Positions 1 to 10,529 of a DNA stretch of 64,000 bases are shown here, in pieces. The position numbers and the translations under genes are program-made. The stretch's first letter is position 1; each line of letters starts with the position of its first letter. Location: NCBI GenBank assembly GCA_022769185.1, contig JALEKG010000036.1:1-64000 (forward strand), given 5' to 3'. This DNA comes from Dorea sp. (GTDB lineage: Bacteria; Bacillota; Clostridia; Lachnospirales; Lachnospiraceae). The notes beneath the pieces were generated by a model. It was not told the DNA's origin, did no database searches, and was given only the letters and a program-made list of their open reading frames with translations.

Positions 1-1903
1 CTTCAAGGAAGGCAACCAGTGTCAGACCCTTCTCGGTGTTACCGGTTCAGGTAAGACCTTCACGATGGCTAATGTCATCCAACAAATAAATAAACCAACA
101 TTGATTATTGCACATAATAAGACTCTCGCAGCGCAGTTATACGGCGAATTTAAGGAATTCTTTCCTAACAACGCAGTCGAATATTTTGTGTCCTATTATG
201 ATTATTATCAGCCGGAGGCTTATGTTCCGTCTTCAGATACCTATATTGCCAAGGATTCTGCAATCAATGATGAGATTGACAAGTTGCGCCATTCTGCTAC
301 GGCAGCGTTATCGGAACGTCGGGATGTGATTATTGTTGCCAGTGTGTCCTGTATCTATGGACTTGGTTCACCGATTGATTATCAGGAGATGGTCATCTCT
401 CTGCGACCGGGAATGGAGAAGGACAGAGATGATGTGATCCGTAAGCTGATAGATATCCAGTATGACCGTAATGAGATGGATTTTAAGCGTGGTACATTCC
501 GGGTGCATGGGGATGTGCTGGAGATTTTTCCGGCAGGTTCGGAAGAATATGCGATCCGGGTGGAATTTTTTGGCGATGAAGTAGACAGAATAACAGAAGT
601 GGATGTATTGACAGGGGAAGTGAAAAATGAGTTGAATCATATTGCGATTTTCCCGGCATCCCATTATGTTGTATCAAAGGAAAATATGGAGCGGGCGATT
701 TGCGAGATCGAAGAGGAACTGGAGGAACAAGTCCGTTTCTTCAAAAGTGAGGGAAAACTTCTGGAGGCTCAGAGAATTGCAGAACGTACGAATTTTGATA
801 TTGAAATGCTGCGGGAAACGGGATTCTGTTCCGGAATTGAGAATTATTCCAGACATCTTACCGGCCTGGTACCGGGGCAGCCGCCGCATACACTGATTGA
901 TTATTTTCCAGATGACTTTATCATGATGATTGATGAGTCTCATAAGACGGTGCCACAGATTGGAGGAATGTACCATGGGGATCAGTCCAGAAAGAAAACA
1001 CTGGTAAATTATGGATTCAGACTACCGTCAGCATTAGATAACCGTCCACTTAGTTTTGAAGAATTTGAAAGTAAGATTGATCAGGTGATGTTTGTATCTG
1101 CAACGCCTGGACCATATGAGGAGCAGCATGAGCTTCTGCGTGCAGAACAGGTGATTCGTCCGACTGGCCTTCTGGATCCGGAAGTAGAAGTCCGACCAGT
1201 AGAAGGCCAGATTGATGATCTGGTAGGAGAAGTCAATAAGGAAGTCGCAAAGAAAAATAAGATATTGATCACGACTCTGACCAAACGAATGGCAGAAGAT
1301 CTGACAGACTACATGCGGGAACTTGGAATTCGGGTCCGCTACCTTCATTCAGATATTGATACACTGGAACGGACAGAGATTGTCCGTGATATGCGTCTGG
1401 ATGTGTTTGATGTATTGGTGGGAATTAATCTGCTGAGAGAGGGCCTTGATATCCCAGAGATTACTTTGGTGGCTATTTTGGATGCAGATAAAGAAGGATT
1501 TCTTCGTTCGGAAACATCATTGATCCAGACGATTGGGCGTGCTGCACGTAATGCGGACGGGCATGTTATTATGTATGCAGATAAGATTACGGATTCCATG
1601 CAGATGGCTCTGGATGAAACAGAGCGCCGCCGGAAGGTACAGATGCGCTATAATGAAGAACACGGAATCACGCCACAGACGATCCGGAAAGGTGTAAGAG
1701 ATCTGATTGCTGTATCGAAAAAAGTAGCAGCGGAAGAGATGAGACTGGAAAAAGATCCGGAGTCTATGAGTGAAAAAGAACTGGAAAAACTGATCCGGAG
1801 TCTGGAAAAACAGATGAAGAAGGCTGCTGCGGAACTGAATTTTGAGACGGCAGCAGAATTAAGAGATAAGCTGATAGAACTTAAGAGATTTTTAAAAGAA
1901 TAG
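1..1903 (+). CDS. uvrB: UvrABC excinuclease subunit B (5' end missing)
   Basis: DNA damage-recognition helicase of nucleotide excision repair; it takes damaged DNA from UvrA and forms the pre-incision complex with UvrC. The frame is open from base 2, before the first ATG at 65, and already encodes the Walker A motif GVTGSGKT, so the start lies upstream of the window. About 633 residues are present, short of the usual 650-670. Visible family features are the beta-hairpin region [12 protein letters not shown] that clamps DNA, the helicase motifs DESH and [13 protein letters not shown], the QTIGRAARN motif VI, and a C-terminal UVR domain ([15 protein letters not shown]) that contacts UvrC. It ends just upstream of uvrA, so the two are probably co-transcribed. 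The identification is secure. Confidence 0.97.
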   Translation, partial: FKEGNQCQTLLGVTGSGKTFTMANVIQQINKPTLIIAHNKTLAAQLYGEFKEFFPNNAVEYFVSYYDYYQPEAYVPSSDTYIAKDSAINDEIDKLRHSATAALSERRDVIIVASVSCIYGLGSPIDYQEMVISLRPGMEKDRDDVIRKLIDIQYDRNEMDFKRGTFRVHGDVLEIFPAGSEEYAIRVEFFGDEVDRITEVDVLTGEVKNELNHIAIFPASHYVVSKENMERAICEIEEELEEQVRFFKSEGKLLEAQRIAERTNFDIEMLRETGFCSGIENYSRHLTGLVPGQPPHTLIDYFPDDFIMMIDESHKTVPQIGGMYHGDQSRKKTLVNYGFRLPSALDNRPLSFEEFESKIDQVMFVSATPGPYEEQHELLRAEQVIRPTGLLDPEVEVRPVEGQIDDLVGEVNKEVAKKNKILITTLTKRMAEDLTDYMRELGIRVRYLHSDIDTLERTEIVRDMRLDVFDVLVGINLLREGLDIPEITLVAILDADKEGFLRSETSLIQTIGRAARNADGHVIMYADKITDSMQMALDETERRRKVQMRYNEEHGITPQTIRKGVRDLIAVSKKVAAEEMRLEKDPESMSEKELEKLIRSLEKQMKKAAAELNFETAAELRDKLIELKRFLKE

Positions 1904-1929
1904 ATGAAATGAGAGGAACATACAGGCAT

Positions 1930-4773
1930 ATGGCAGAGCAAAAAGACAGTAAACAGTATATAAAAATCAGAGGTGCCAATGAGCATAATCTGAAGAATAT
2001 AGATCTGGATATCCCAAGAGATTCGCTGGTGGTGCTGACCGGACTCAGTGGCTCCGGAAAATCATCTCTTGCATTCGATACCATCTATGCGGAAGGGCAG
2101 AGAAGATATATGGAATCACTGTCTTCCTATGCAAGACAGTTTCTTGGACAGATGGAAAAACCGGATGTGGAAAGTATCGAAGGATTGTCTCCGGCAATTT
2201 CCATTGATCAGAAATCCACAAACCGGAATCCGAGATCTACCGTCGGAACCGTGACGGAGATCTATGATTATTTCCGACTGTTGTTTGCAAGAGTCGGAAT
2301 TCCGCATTGTCCGAAATGTGGGAAAGAGATCAAAAAGCAGACAGTCGATCAGATGGTCGACCAGATCATGGAGCTTCCGGAGAGAACAAAGATACAGCTG
2401 CTGGCTCCGGTTGTACGTGGAAGAAAAGGAACGCATGCGAAGCTTTTGGAGAGAGCGAAAAAAAGCGGGTATGTCCGTGTACGTATCGATGGAAATCTTT
2501 ATGAATTATCGGAAGAGATTAATCTGGATAAGAATATTAAGCATAATATAGAAATAATTGTAGACCGTCTTGTGGTGAAGGAAGGAATAGAGCAGCGTTT
2601 AACAGATTCTATTGAGAATGTTCTTGCTCTGGCAGAAGGTCTTATGATCGTAGATGTGATCGGCGGGGAGGCTATTAATTTCAGTCAGAGCTTTTCCTGC
2701 CCAGATTGCGGGATCAGCATTGATGAGATTGAGCCGAGAAGTTTTTCTTTCAATAATCCGTTTGGAGCATGTCCGGAATGTTTTGGACTCGGATATAAAA
2801 TGGAATTTGACGAAGACCTGATGATACCGGATAAAAGTCTGAGTATCAGTGAAGGGGCAATTGCGGTCATGGGGTGGCAGTCCTGTACGGATAAAAAGAG
2901 TTTCACATATGCGATTCTGGATGCCTTAAGCAAAGAATATCAGTTTTCGCTGGATACTCCGTTTGGAAAATATCCTAAGAAGATTCAGGATGTTCTGCTC
3001 CATGGTACGAATGGAAAAGAAGTAAAAGTGTATTATAAGGGGCAGAGGGGAGAAGGAATTTATGATGTGGCTTTTGAAGGATTGATCAAAAATGTAGAAC
3101 GTAGGTATCGTGAAACATCTTCGGAAACAATAAAAGCAGAGTATGAGGAATTTATGCAGATTACTCCATGTCATGAATGCGGTGGACAGAGATTGAAACC
3201 TGCAGCACTGGCAGTTACGGTTGGCGGGAAAAATATTGCAGAATTGACGGATATGTCGATTGAAAAACTGCAGAAATTCCTGAACAAATTGAAACTAAGC
3301 AAGCATCAGATGTTGATCGGTGGACAGATTTTAAAAGAAATCAATTCCAGAATCCAGTTTTTGATGGATGTAGGACTGAATTATCTGACTCTCGGACGTG
3401 CAACTGGAAGTTTGTCAGGAGGAGAGGCACAGAGAATCCGTCTGGCAACGCAGATTGGATCAGGACTCGTAGGGGTTGCTTATATTCTGGATGAGCCAAG
3501 TATCGGTCTTCACCAGAGAGATAATGACAAGCTTCTCGGAACACTGAAACATCTCCGTGATCTTGGAAATTCAGTCATTGTAGTTGAACATGATGAAGAT
3601 ACAATGCGGGCAGCTGACTATATCGTTGATATCGGCCCGGGAGCAGGCGAGCACGGCGGAGAGGTCATCGCTACAGGAAATGCAGAAGATATTATGGCGA
3701 ATAAGAATTCGATTACCGGTGCATACCTAAGTGGAAGAATTAAAATTCCTGTGCCTTCTGAACGTAAAAAGCCAACAGGATGGTTAAAAGTAATCGGAGC
3801 AAGAGAAAATAATCTGAAAAATATTGATGTAAAATTTCCTCTTGGAGTTTTCACTTGCGTAACCGGAGTGTCTGGCTCTGGTAAGAGCTCTTTGGTAAAT
3901 GAAATACTTTATAAAAGACTTGCAAGAGATCTGAACCGGGCAAGAACGATTCCTGGAAAACATAAAGAAATAAAAGGAATCGATCAGTTGGACAAGGTAA
4001 TCAACATTGATCAGTCTCCGATCGGACGTACGCCGAGATCCAATCCGGCAACTTATACTGGTGTGTTTGATCTGATCAGAGATCTGTTTGCTGCAACTTC
4101 AGATGCAAAAGCGCGGGGGTATAAAAAAGGACGTTTTAGTTTTAATGTGAAAGGCGGACGTTGTGAAGCATGCAGTGGAGATGGAATTTTGAAGATTGAG
4201 ATGCACTTTCTTCCGGATGTATATGTCCCTTGTGAAGTCTGCAAGGGAAAGCGTTATAACCGTGAAACGCTGGAGGTAAAGTACAAAGGAAAGAGTATCT
4301 ACGACGTATTGGATATGACAGTGGAAGAAGCTTTGCATTTTTTTGAAAATGTACCAAGTATTCGCAGAAAGATGGAGACGTTGTATGATGTAGGACTTTC
4401 TTATATTCGACTGGGTCAGCCTTCAACTACTCTTTCAGGAGGAGAAGCACAGAGAATCAAGCTGGCGGCGGAGCTCAGTAAACGAAGTACCGGAAAGACG
4501 ATCTACATTCTGGATGAGCCAACAACAGGATTGCATTTTGCAGATGTGCATAAATTAACAGAGATTTTGCACCGACTGGCAGCAGATGGAAATACAGTCA
4601 TTGTAATTGAACACAATCTGGATGTAATTAAGACAGCTGATTATATTATTGACATTGGACCGGAAGGCGGTGATAAAGGAGGTACTGTCATTGCACAGGG
4701 CACTCCGGAGGAAGTGGCACAAAGTCCGATATCCTATACAGGACATTATATTGATGCTATGTTAAAAAAGTAA
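1930..4773 (+). CDS. uvrA: UvrABC excinuclease subunit A
   Basis: ATP-dependent DNA damage sensor that scans DNA as a dimer and loads UvrB. It has two ABC ATPase halves: Walker [10 protein letters not shown] with signature [12 protein letters not shown] in the first, and GVSGSGKSS with [12 protein letters not shown] in the second. Zinc-binding cysteine pairs follow the family pattern (CPKC near residue 110, CPDC..CPEC near 255-285, CEAC..CEVC near 745-770). An in-frame ATG exists at 1909, but AGAGGAA at 1912-1918 is a good ribosome binding site for the ATG at 1930, giving 947 residues, close to the usual 940. It sits 26 bases after uvrB, a common repair pair. Nothing is unusual. Confidence 0.97.
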   Translation: MAEQKDSKQYIKIRGANEHNLKNIDLDIPRDSLVVLTGLSGSGKSSLAFDTIYAEGQRRYMESLSSYARQFLGQMEKPDVESIEGLSPAISIDQKSTNRNPRSTVGTVTEIYDYFRLLFARVGIPHCPKCGKEIKKQTVDQMVDQIMELPERTKIQLLAPVVRGRKGTHAKLLERAKKSGYVRVRIDGNLYELSEEINLDKNIKHNIEIIVDRLVVKEGIEQRLTDSIENVLALAEGLMIVDVIGGEAINFSQSFSCPDCGISIDEIEPRSFSFNNPFGACPECFGLGYKMEFDEDLMIPDKSLSISEGAIAVMGWQSCTDKKSFTYAILDALSKEYQFSLDTPFGKYPKKIQDVLLHGTNGKEVKVYYKGQRGEGIYDVAFEGLIKNVERRYRETSSETIKAEYEEFMQITPCHECGGQRLKPAALAVTVGGKNIAELTDMSIEKLQKFLNKLKLSKHQMLIGGQILKEINSRIQFLMDVGLNYLTLGRATGSLSGGEAQRIRLATQIGSGLVGVAYILDEPSIGLHQRDNDKLLGTLKHLRDLGNSVIVVEHDEDTMRAADYIVDIGPGAGEHGGEVIATGNAEDIMANKNSITGAYLSGRIKIPVPSERKKPTGWLKVIGARENNLKNIDVKFPLGVFTCVTGVSGSGKSSLVNEILYKRLARDLNRARTIPGKHKEIKGIDQLDKVINIDQSPIGRTPRSNPATYTGVFDLIRDLFAATSDAKARGYKKGRFSFNVKGGRCEACSGDGILKIEMHFLPDVYVPCEVCKGKRYNRETLEVKYKGKSIYDVLDMTVEEALHFFENVPSIRRKMETLYDVGLSYIRLGQPSTTLSGGEAQRIKLAAELSKRSTGKTIYILDEPTTGLHFADVHKLTEILHRLAADGNTVIVIEHNLDVIKTADYIIDIGPEGGDKGGTVIAQGTPEEVAQSPISYTGHYIDAMLKK

Positions 4774-4859
4774 TCTTTTCGTCATATTGTAATATTTCTT
4801 TTAGAAAGATTCATAAAGATTTAAGCAAAATAGGGCTTTTTATTTTGAAGGAATTTGAT

Positions 4860-4865
4860 TATAAT
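4860..4865 (+). promoter_or_regulatory. Weak candidate -10 box upstream of mreB
   Basis: The 175-base gap between uvrA and mreB is AT-rich and holds a perfect TATAAT at 4860-4865, but no good -35 hexamer at 16-18 bases. A second possible -10, TACAAT, lies at 4897-4902, also without a clear -35. I saw no convincing terminator for uvrA. A promoter here is likely from the layout, but its exact site is uncertain. Confidence 0.3.
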
Positions 4866-4948
4866 GAAACGTGCATTTAAAAGGTGCAGACTATTTTACA
4901 ATAACACGAAGGATAATATATAGATAGCAAAATGAAGGGAGAATAAGT

Positions 4949-5938
4949 ATGTCAGTAGATATTGGAATTGATTTGGGAACAGCCAGTGTTCTGGTATATG
5001 TTAAAGGTAAAGGCGTAATATTGAAAGAACCATCAGTAGTTGCGTATGACAGAGATACCAATGCAATTAAGGCAATTGGTGAGGAAGCAAGGCTGATGCT
5101 GGGAAGAACGCCGGGGAATATTGTGGCTGTCAGACCGCTCAGACAAGGAGTAATCTCAGATTATACTGTGACAGAAAAGATGATAAAGTATTTTGTACAG
5201 AAAGTGCTGGGAAAACGAACCTTTAAGAAACCAAGAATCAGTATCTGCGTGCCGAGTGGCGTTACGGAAGTGGAACGAAAAGCGGTTGAAGAGGCAACTT
5301 ATGCTGCCGGAGCAAGAGAAGTGAATTTGATTGAAGAGCCGGTTGCGGCTGCGATTGGTGCAGGAATCGATATATCAAAGCCATGTGGAAACATGATTGT
5401 GGATATAGGTGGAGGAACATCCGATATTGCAGTGATCTCTCTTGGAGGAACGGTAGTAAATACATCCCTTAAGCTTGCCGGAGATGATTTTGATGAGGCA
5501 ATCGTCCGGTATATGAGAAAAAAACATAACCTTCTGATCGGAGAGAGAACGGCGGAAGATATTAAAATTAAGATTGGTACAACATATCCTCTGATTGAAG
5601 AGGAAGCAATGGAAGTCCGTGGGCGGAATCTGGTTACTGGTCTCCCAAAGACTGTAACGGTTACTTCTTCCGAAACTGAGGAGGCACTGCGTGAGACGAC
5701 CGGTCAGATCGTGGAAGCTGTAATCAGCGTGTTGGAGCGTACTCCACCAGAATTATCAGCAGATATCCTGGATCGTGGCATTATGCTGACAGGAGGAGGA
5801 TCTATGCTTCGTGGTATGGAAGAATTGATTGAAGAAAAAACCGGTATTAATACCATGACAGCAGAAGATCCAATGAAAGTTGTGGCCATCGGTACCGGAG
5901 AGTATGTTGAATTTATGGGTGGGCGAAAAGATTTTTAA
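4949..5938 (+). CDS. mreB: Rod shape-determining protein MreB/Mbl family
   Basis: Bacterial actin homologue that polymerises on the inner membrane and guides lateral wall synthesis. The 329 residues show the actin-fold nucleotide motifs: phosphate-1 IGIDLGTASVLVYVKGKG at the N terminus, phosphate-2 VDIGGGTSDIAVISLGG near residues 150-166, and the adenosine motif MLTGGGSMLRG near residue 280. The start has a good site (GAAGGGAG). The usual mreC and mreD partners do not follow; the stop codon overlaps the start of recD2 (TAATG). It may be an extra Mbl/MreBH-like paralogue rather than the main MreB, which the sequence alone cannot decide. Confidence 0.93.
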   Translation: MSVDIGIDLGTASVLVYVKGKGVILKEPSVVAYDRDTNAIKAIGEEARLMLGRTPGNIVAVRPLRQGVISDYTVTEKMIKYFVQKVLGKRTFKKPRISICVPSGVTEVERKAVEEATYAAGAREVNLIEEPVAAAIGAGIDISKPCGNMIVDIGGGTSDIAVISLGGTVVNTSLKLAGDDFDEAIVRYMRKKHNLLIGERTAEDIKIKIGTTYPLIEEEAMEVRGRNLVTGLPKTVTVTSSETEEALRETTGQIVEAVISVLERTPPELSADILDRGIMLTGGGSMLRGMEELIEEKTGINTMTAEDPMKVVAIGTGEYVEFMGGRKDF

Positions 5939-8148
5939 TGGAAACGGTAAAAGGGTATGTAGAGCACATCGTATATCGTAATGAAGATAATGGATATACA
6001 GTATTTCATTTAAATAATGATGATGGGGAATTGACCTGTGTGGGAAACTTTCATTATATAGAAGAAGGAGAGCTTCTAAAGATTACAGGAGAATATACGG
6101 CCCATAAGATGTACGGACTTCAGTTTTCGGTTGATTCCTTTGAGGCTTGTGAACCAGAAGATCTGATATCGATTGAACGATATCTGGGATCTGGTGCAAT
6201 CAAGGGAATCGGTCCGGCTCTTGCCGGGAAAATTGTCCGGAAGTTTAAAGAGGATACTTTTCGCATTATCGAAGAAGAACCGGAGCGGCTTGCTGAGATC
6301 AAAGGAATCAGTGAGCGGAAAGCCCGGGAGATTGCTGCACAGGCAGAAGAGAAAAAGGACATGCGCCAGGCAATGATATATTTGCAGAAATATGGAATTT
6401 CAACGACGCTTGCGGCCAGAATATACCAGCATTACGGTCGGAATGTATACCATGTTATAGAAGAAAATCCATATCAGCTGGCCGATCATGTGTCGGGAGT
6501 TGGATTTAAGACCGCTGATGAGATTGCGTCTAAAGTAGGAATTCATACGGATTCTGATTATCGCATTCGCAGCGGTATTTTCTATACTTTGATGCAGAGC
6601 GTGAATGAAGGGCATATTTATCTGAAACAGGAAGCATTGCTCTATCGTGCAGGAGAACTTCTGGGAGTGGAGATCAGGCATATTGAAAAGTATTTGATGG
6701 ATCTTGCCATGGAAAAGCGGATTGTGATGAAGCAGTCAGAAGATGGTATACGGATCTATTCTTCTCATTATTATTATATGGAGATGAATGTCGCCAGAAT
6801 GCTACATGATCTGAATATTTCATGTGAGGTATCAGAAGATCATTTAAAACGAAGGATTCATGCAATTGAAGAAAATACAGGATTGTATCTGGATGAGATA
6901 CAAAAAAAGGCAGTCATGGAAGCTGCACATCATGGTATTATGATACTGACGGGAGGACCGGGGACAGGTAAGACAACGACGATTAATGCGATGATCCATT
7001 TCTTTGAAAGTGAGGGAATGGACATTTTTCTGGCGGCACCGACAGGCAGAGCTGCAAAACGAATGACGGAAGCAACCGGGTATGAAGCACAGACCATTCA
7101 CCGGCTTTTGGAAGTGACTGGAAATCCAGAAGATGAAAATATCGGAGGCTTCCAGCGGAATGCTGAAAATCCGCTGGAAGCAGACGTAATCATTATTGAT
7201 GAGATGTCAATGGTGGACCTTCCGTTGATGTATGCACTTCTGGGAGCAATCGTACAGGGAACCAGACTGATTCTGGTAGGAGACAGAAATCAGCTTCCGA
7301 GTGTGGGACCAGGAAGTGTATTGAAGGATATTATTGATTCGGAATGTTTTCCGGTTGTAATGTTGACAAAGATTTTTCGGCAGGCAGGAGAGAGTGATAT
7401 TGTCGTTAATGCACATAAGATTAATAGAGGTGAAGAAGTCATTCTTGATAATAAGAGTATGGATTTCTTTTTCCTAAAGCGACAGGATCCGAATATGATC
7501 ATTAGTAATGTCATCACATTGCTTCAGAAAAAACTTCCGAAATATGTGGACGCAAAGCCATATGATATTCAGGTACTGACTCCAATGAGAAAAGGACTTC
7601 TGGGTGTTGAACGGTTAAATCGGATTCTGCAGGAGTATTTGAATCCTGCCGGACCGGACAAACAGGAGAAAGAGTATAACGACCGGCTTTTCCGAGAGGG
7701 GGATAAGGTCATGCAGATCAAGAACAATTATCAACTGGAATGGGAGATTACTACCAGATATGGGATGACAATTGATAAAGGTCTGGGAGTTTTTAATGGT
7801 GATATGGGAATTATCACGAAGATTAATACATATGAAGAGACGATAACCGTAGAGTATGATGAGAAAAAGCAGGTGAAGTATCCATATAATCTTCTGGATG
7901 AACTGGAACTTGCTTATGCAATTACGATACATAAGTCTCAGGGGAGCGAGTATCCTGCGGTAGTGATACCTCTGCTGCAGGGGCCAAGGCAGCTTTATCA
8001 TCGAAATTTGTTGTATACAGCTGTTACGCGGGCAAGAAAATGCGTAACACTTGTGGGGAGTGACGTTGTATTCCAGGAAATGATCAGGAATACGAATGAC
8101 CAGAATCGAAATACGAGTCTTGCTGAGCGAATCCGTGAAATGCAGTGA
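5938..8148 (+). CDS. recD2: ATP-dependent RecD2-type DNA helicase
   Basis: Superfamily 1B 5'-3' helicase found in bacteria without RecBC; linked to DNA damage tolerance and replication-fork maintenance. The 736 residues have the RecD2 layout: an N-terminal OB-like region, helix-hairpin-helix segments near residues 80-200 (GSGAIKGIGPALAGKI, IKGISERKAREI, VSGVGFKTADEIA), then the motor with Walker A GGPGTGKTTT (339-348), Walker B IIIDEMSM, motif III LVGDRNQLPSVGPG and the C-terminal motif AITIHKSQGSEYP. There is no RecB or RecC nearby, which supports RecD2 over RecD1. Translation is coupled to mreB (TAATG) and overlaps comF at its end. Confidence 0.95.
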   Translation: METVKGYVEHIVYRNEDNGYTVFHLNNDDGELTCVGNFHYIEEGELLKITGEYTAHKMYGLQFSVDSFEACEPEDLISIERYLGSGAIKGIGPALAGKIVRKFKEDTFRIIEEEPERLAEIKGISERKAREIAAQAEEKKDMRQAMIYLQKYGISTTLAARIYQHYGRNVYHVIEENPYQLADHVSGVGFKTADEIASKVGIHTDSDYRIRSGIFYTLMQSVNEGHIYLKQEALLYRAGELLGVEIRHIEKYLMDLAMEKRIVMKQSEDGIRIYSSHYYYMEMNVARMLHDLNISCEVSEDHLKRRIHAIEENTGLYLDEIQKKAVMEAAHHGIMILTGGPGTGKTTTINAMIHFFESEGMDIFLAAPTGRAAKRMTEATGYEAQTIHRLLEVTGNPEDENIGGFQRNAENPLEADVIIIDEMSMVDLPLMYALLGAIVQGTRLILVGDRNQLPSVGPGSVLKDIIDSECFPVVMLTKIFRQAGESDIVVNAHKINRGEEVILDNKSMDFFFLKRQDPNMIISNVITLLQKKLPKYVDAKPYDIQVLTPMRKGLLGVERLNRILQEYLNPAGPDKQEKEYNDRLFREGDKVMQIKNNYQLEWEITTRYGMTIDKGLGVFNGDMGIITKINTYEETITVEYDEKKQVKYPYNLLDELELAYAITIHKSQGSEYPAVVIPLLQGPRQLYHRNLLYTAVTRARKCVTLVGSDVVFQEMIRNTNDQNRNTSLAERIREMQ

Positions 8149-8858
8149 GAAAAAATGTTGATAAAATATTGAAATGGCTATGGCCGGAAGTTTGCCCGTT
8201 TTGTGAAAATGTATGCAGAATGGGAATTTGTACAAAGTGCCGGAGAGAACTTGAAAAGCTAAGAGTAATAGAACCAAGATGCATGCAGTGTGGCAAGCCG
8301 GTCCGACATATGGAACAGGAATATTGTCATGACTGTATGCATACACATCACTATTATGACAGGGGAATGAGTCTATGGCTTCATAAGCATCCTGTCAGCA
8401 CATCTATTTATCAATTTAAATATCATAATCAGAGAAGGTATGGGATTCATTTTGCTGAAGAATTAGTCAGGAGTTATGGAAGAACAGTTATCAGGTGGAA
8501 TCCGGATGTAATCATACCTATCCCTCTACACCCCAAAAGACGCAGGAAAAGAGGCTATAATCAGGCTGAGATTGTAGCAGAAAAAATTGGAGCAGAGCTT
8601 GGAATCAGAGTAGACTCCAGCATTTTAATCCGAAAAGTAAATACAGATCCGCAAAAAAAGCTAAATCACACGGAAAGAAAGGAAAATCTGAAACAGGCAT
8701 TTGCAATAAGAAGGCCTTTAGAAAAAGGGATGGTTATATTAGTAGTGGATGATATTTATACAACAGGAAATACGATAGATGCGGCTGCAAAAGTTTTAAA
8801 AGACGGAGGAGCCGAAAAAGTCTATTTTTTAACTATAAGTATTGGACAAGGATACTGA
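8145..8858 (+). CDS. comF: ComF family phosphoribosyltransferase-like protein
   Basis: ComF-type protein, in competent species needed for uptake or processing of transforming single-stranded DNA; it is widespread outside competent bacteria. The 237 residues begin with a zinc-finger region (CPFC..CTKC near 17-34, CMQC..CHDC near 46-64), followed by a phosphoribosyltransferase domain with the PRPP-binding motif ILVVDDIYTTGNT near residues 200-212. The only start that keeps the zinc finger is GTG at 8145, overlapping the recD2 stop. The overlap suggests translational coupling. No other competence genes are in the window, so its role here is open. Confidence 0.9.
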   Translation: MRKNVDKILKWLWPEVCPFCENVCRMGICTKCRRELEKLRVIEPRCMQCGKPVRHMEQEYCHDCMHTHHYYDRGMSLWLHKHPVSTSIYQFKYHNQRRYGIHFAEELVRSYGRTVIRWNPDVIIPIPLHPKRRRKRGYNQAEIVAEKIGAELGIRVDSSILIRKVNTDPQKKLNHTERKENLKQAFAIRRPLEKGMVILVVDDIYTTGNTIDAAAKVLKDGGAEKVYFLTISIGQGY

Positions 8859-8871
8859 TATTTGTTATACT
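8842..8871 (+). promoter_or_regulatory. Promoter of the cdaA operon (extended -10)
   Basis: A -35 TTGGAC (8842-8847, inside the end of comF) and a -10 TATACT (8866-8871) are 18 bases apart, and the -10 is preceded by TGT, giving an extended -10. Transcription would start near 8878 and lead into the two membrane-protein genes and then cdaA. Found by eye from consensus. Confidence 0.6.
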
Positions 8872-8914
8872 TAAAATGATGTTTAAATGGAGATTTTAAC
8901 CTTGAGGTGGATTT

Positions 8915-9310
8915 ATGTTAGATGAAAAAAAAGTGAAATTGATGACTCATCTAGCTCTTTATGAGCAGACGCAAGGGGAAGAGGATTTTAAAATCAGTGC
9001 ATATTATCGTAAAGATTATGTGAGTCTTCATGTGATATATTCTTTTATTAGTGTGACGATAGGATATGTCTGTGCGGCTGCACTTGTGGCATTAGCTGGA
9101 TTTGATGTCCTGATGGAAAAGATGTCGAATGGATTCATTCTTCTTTTGTTACTGGTTGCTTTTATAGGGTATATTTTGATTGTGGGAATATATATAGGTA
9201 TTTCCAGCTATGTTTTTAATAGAAAGCATAAAGCAGCAAGACAGCGGGTAAAAAGATATAATCATAATCTGATTAAATTACTTAAGATGTATGAAAAGGA
9301 GAATGAATAG
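8915..9310 (+). CDS. Small membrane protein of unknown function, first gene of the cdaA operon
   Basis: I do not recognise a named family. The 131-residue product has a hydrophilic N terminus (about 1-45), two strong transmembrane segments (about 47-67 and 75-100) separated by a short charged loop, and a basic C-terminal tail (about 105-131, RKHKAARQRVKRYNHN). Ribosome binding site GAGGTGG fits the ATG at 8915. It follows a good promoter and directly abuts the next membrane protein, so the two are likely made together and may form a complex. Its place ahead of cdaA-cdaR suggests, without proving, a link to cyclic di-AMP synthesis or envelope homeostasis. Confidence 0.8.
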   Translation: MLDEKKVKLMTHLALYEQTQGEEDFKISAYYRKDYVSLHVIYSFISVTIGYVCAAALVALAGFDVLMEKMSNGFILLLLLVAFIGYILIVGIYIGISSYVFNRKHKAARQRVKRYNHNLIKLLKMYEKENE

Positions 9311-10462
9311 ATGGATAATTTTTATGTAATTCGAGGAAGATTGCAGGAAATATATGCCGAGAAATCAAAAATAGTAAATAAGGTACTTCAGTTTGTTCTT
9401 GCATTGATAACATTTGCTGTGATTAATCAGAATATCGGATATATGAAGGCAGCAGCATCTCCGGTTGCTACTCTTGCACTTGCTGTAGTCTGTACCTGCC
9501 TTCCATTAACAGTGACGGTTGTACTGGCAACAGTATTGATATTAGTTCATATGTATTCGGTTTCGATCGGCGTTCTGGCAGTGACAGCAGTAATCTTTTT
9601 GATTATGTATATCTTTTATCTGCGGCTGACTCCGAAGATGGCGATTTTGGTACTTCTGACGCCACTGGCTTTCGCGTTAAAGATTCCTTATGTCATTCCG
9701 ATTGCAGCAGCTTTGGTTACAGGTCCGGTCAGTCTGGTGGCTATTGCATGTGGAACAATTGTGTTTTATATGATGGAATATGTAAAAAAAGTAGCATTGT
9801 CAATTGATGGTGGTGGAAGCAAAGCAATTTTGGCACAGAGTACGGCCTATGCAAAGCATGTATTTACAAATAAAGAAATGTGGGTCGTTATATTTGCATT
9901 TATTGTCTGTTTCTTTCTGGTATATACACTGAGAAGACAATCAATGGATCAGGCGTGGAAAATTGCTATTATCGTAGGGGCAATTGCGAATATCATTGTT
10001 GTTGCAGTTGGAAGTATGTCTATGGGGTTACATATTTCCTATCTGTCATTGATGATAGGAAGTCTATTTGCTGTGATCGTTGGATTGGTTCTGGAGTTCT
10101 TTTTCTTTTCTGTTGATTATGCAAGGAGTGAGAATCTTCAGTTTGAAGATGACGAATACTATTATTATGTAAAAGCAATTCCGAAAGTTTCGGTTTCTAC
10201 ACCGGAAAAGACGGTTAAGAGAATCAATGAAAGACAGGAAACGGAGATTATGAATCCGGATGAAGTCAGAAAGATGGCGAAAAAATCAGCAGAGAACAGA
10301 AACCGGTCTGTATCAAATAATGGTGTGCGTATCAGTCAGGCAAATCCTGGGAAAAAACGCCCACCTAAAAAGGGCCCCGTTACAAAAAAGCATGATATGA
10401 AAGAAGTAGACAAAATGCTTTTGACACAAAGTCTTAAACGGGATCTGAATTTAAAAGATTAA
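9311..10462 (+). CDS. Polytopic membrane protein of unknown function with basic cytoplasmic tail
   Basis: A 383-residue protein I cannot assign. Residues from about 20 to 275 are a series of hydrophobic segments (roughly eight to ten helices), including FVLALITFAVI, LALAVVCTCLPLTVTVVLAT and WVVIFAFIVCFFLVYT. The remaining ~110 residues are hydrophilic and rich in Lys, Arg, Pro and Asn, ending KRDLNLKD, probably a cytoplasmic tail that may touch nucleic acid or acidic partners. It begins right after the stop of the previous gene, with AAGGAG upstream, and lies 67 bases before cdaA. No transporter or enzyme motif was visible. Confidence 0.8.
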   Translation: MDNFYVIRGRLQEIYAEKSKIVNKVLQFVLALITFAVINQNIGYMKAAASPVATLALAVVCTCLPLTVTVVLATVLILVHMYSVSIGVLAVTAVIFLIMYIFYLRLTPKMAILVLLTPLAFALKIPYVIPIAAALVTGPVSLVAIACGTIVFYMMEYVKKVALSIDGGGSKAILAQSTAYAKHVFTNKEMWVVIFAFIVCFFLVYTLRRQSMDQAWKIAIIVGAIANIIVVAVGSMSMGLHISYLSLMIGSLFAVIVGLVLEFFFFSVDYARSENLQFEDDEYYYYVKAIPKVSVSTPEKTVKRINERQETEIMNPDEVRKMAKKSAENRNRSVSNNGVRISQANPGKKRPPKKGPVTKKHDMKEVDKMLLTQSLKRDLNLKD

Positions 10463-10529
10463 TGATTAGGAAAGAAAAACAAGTGAAATACGAATAGAAT
10501 GATTCATGTTAAGGAGGTGGAAGAGCGGA

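Noticed and set aside
7615..8346. Open frame of 243 codons on the - strand
   Set aside because: Lies opposite recD2 and comF, whose products have clear family motifs; the - strand product is rich in His, Ile and Cys without any domain, as expected of an antisense shadow.
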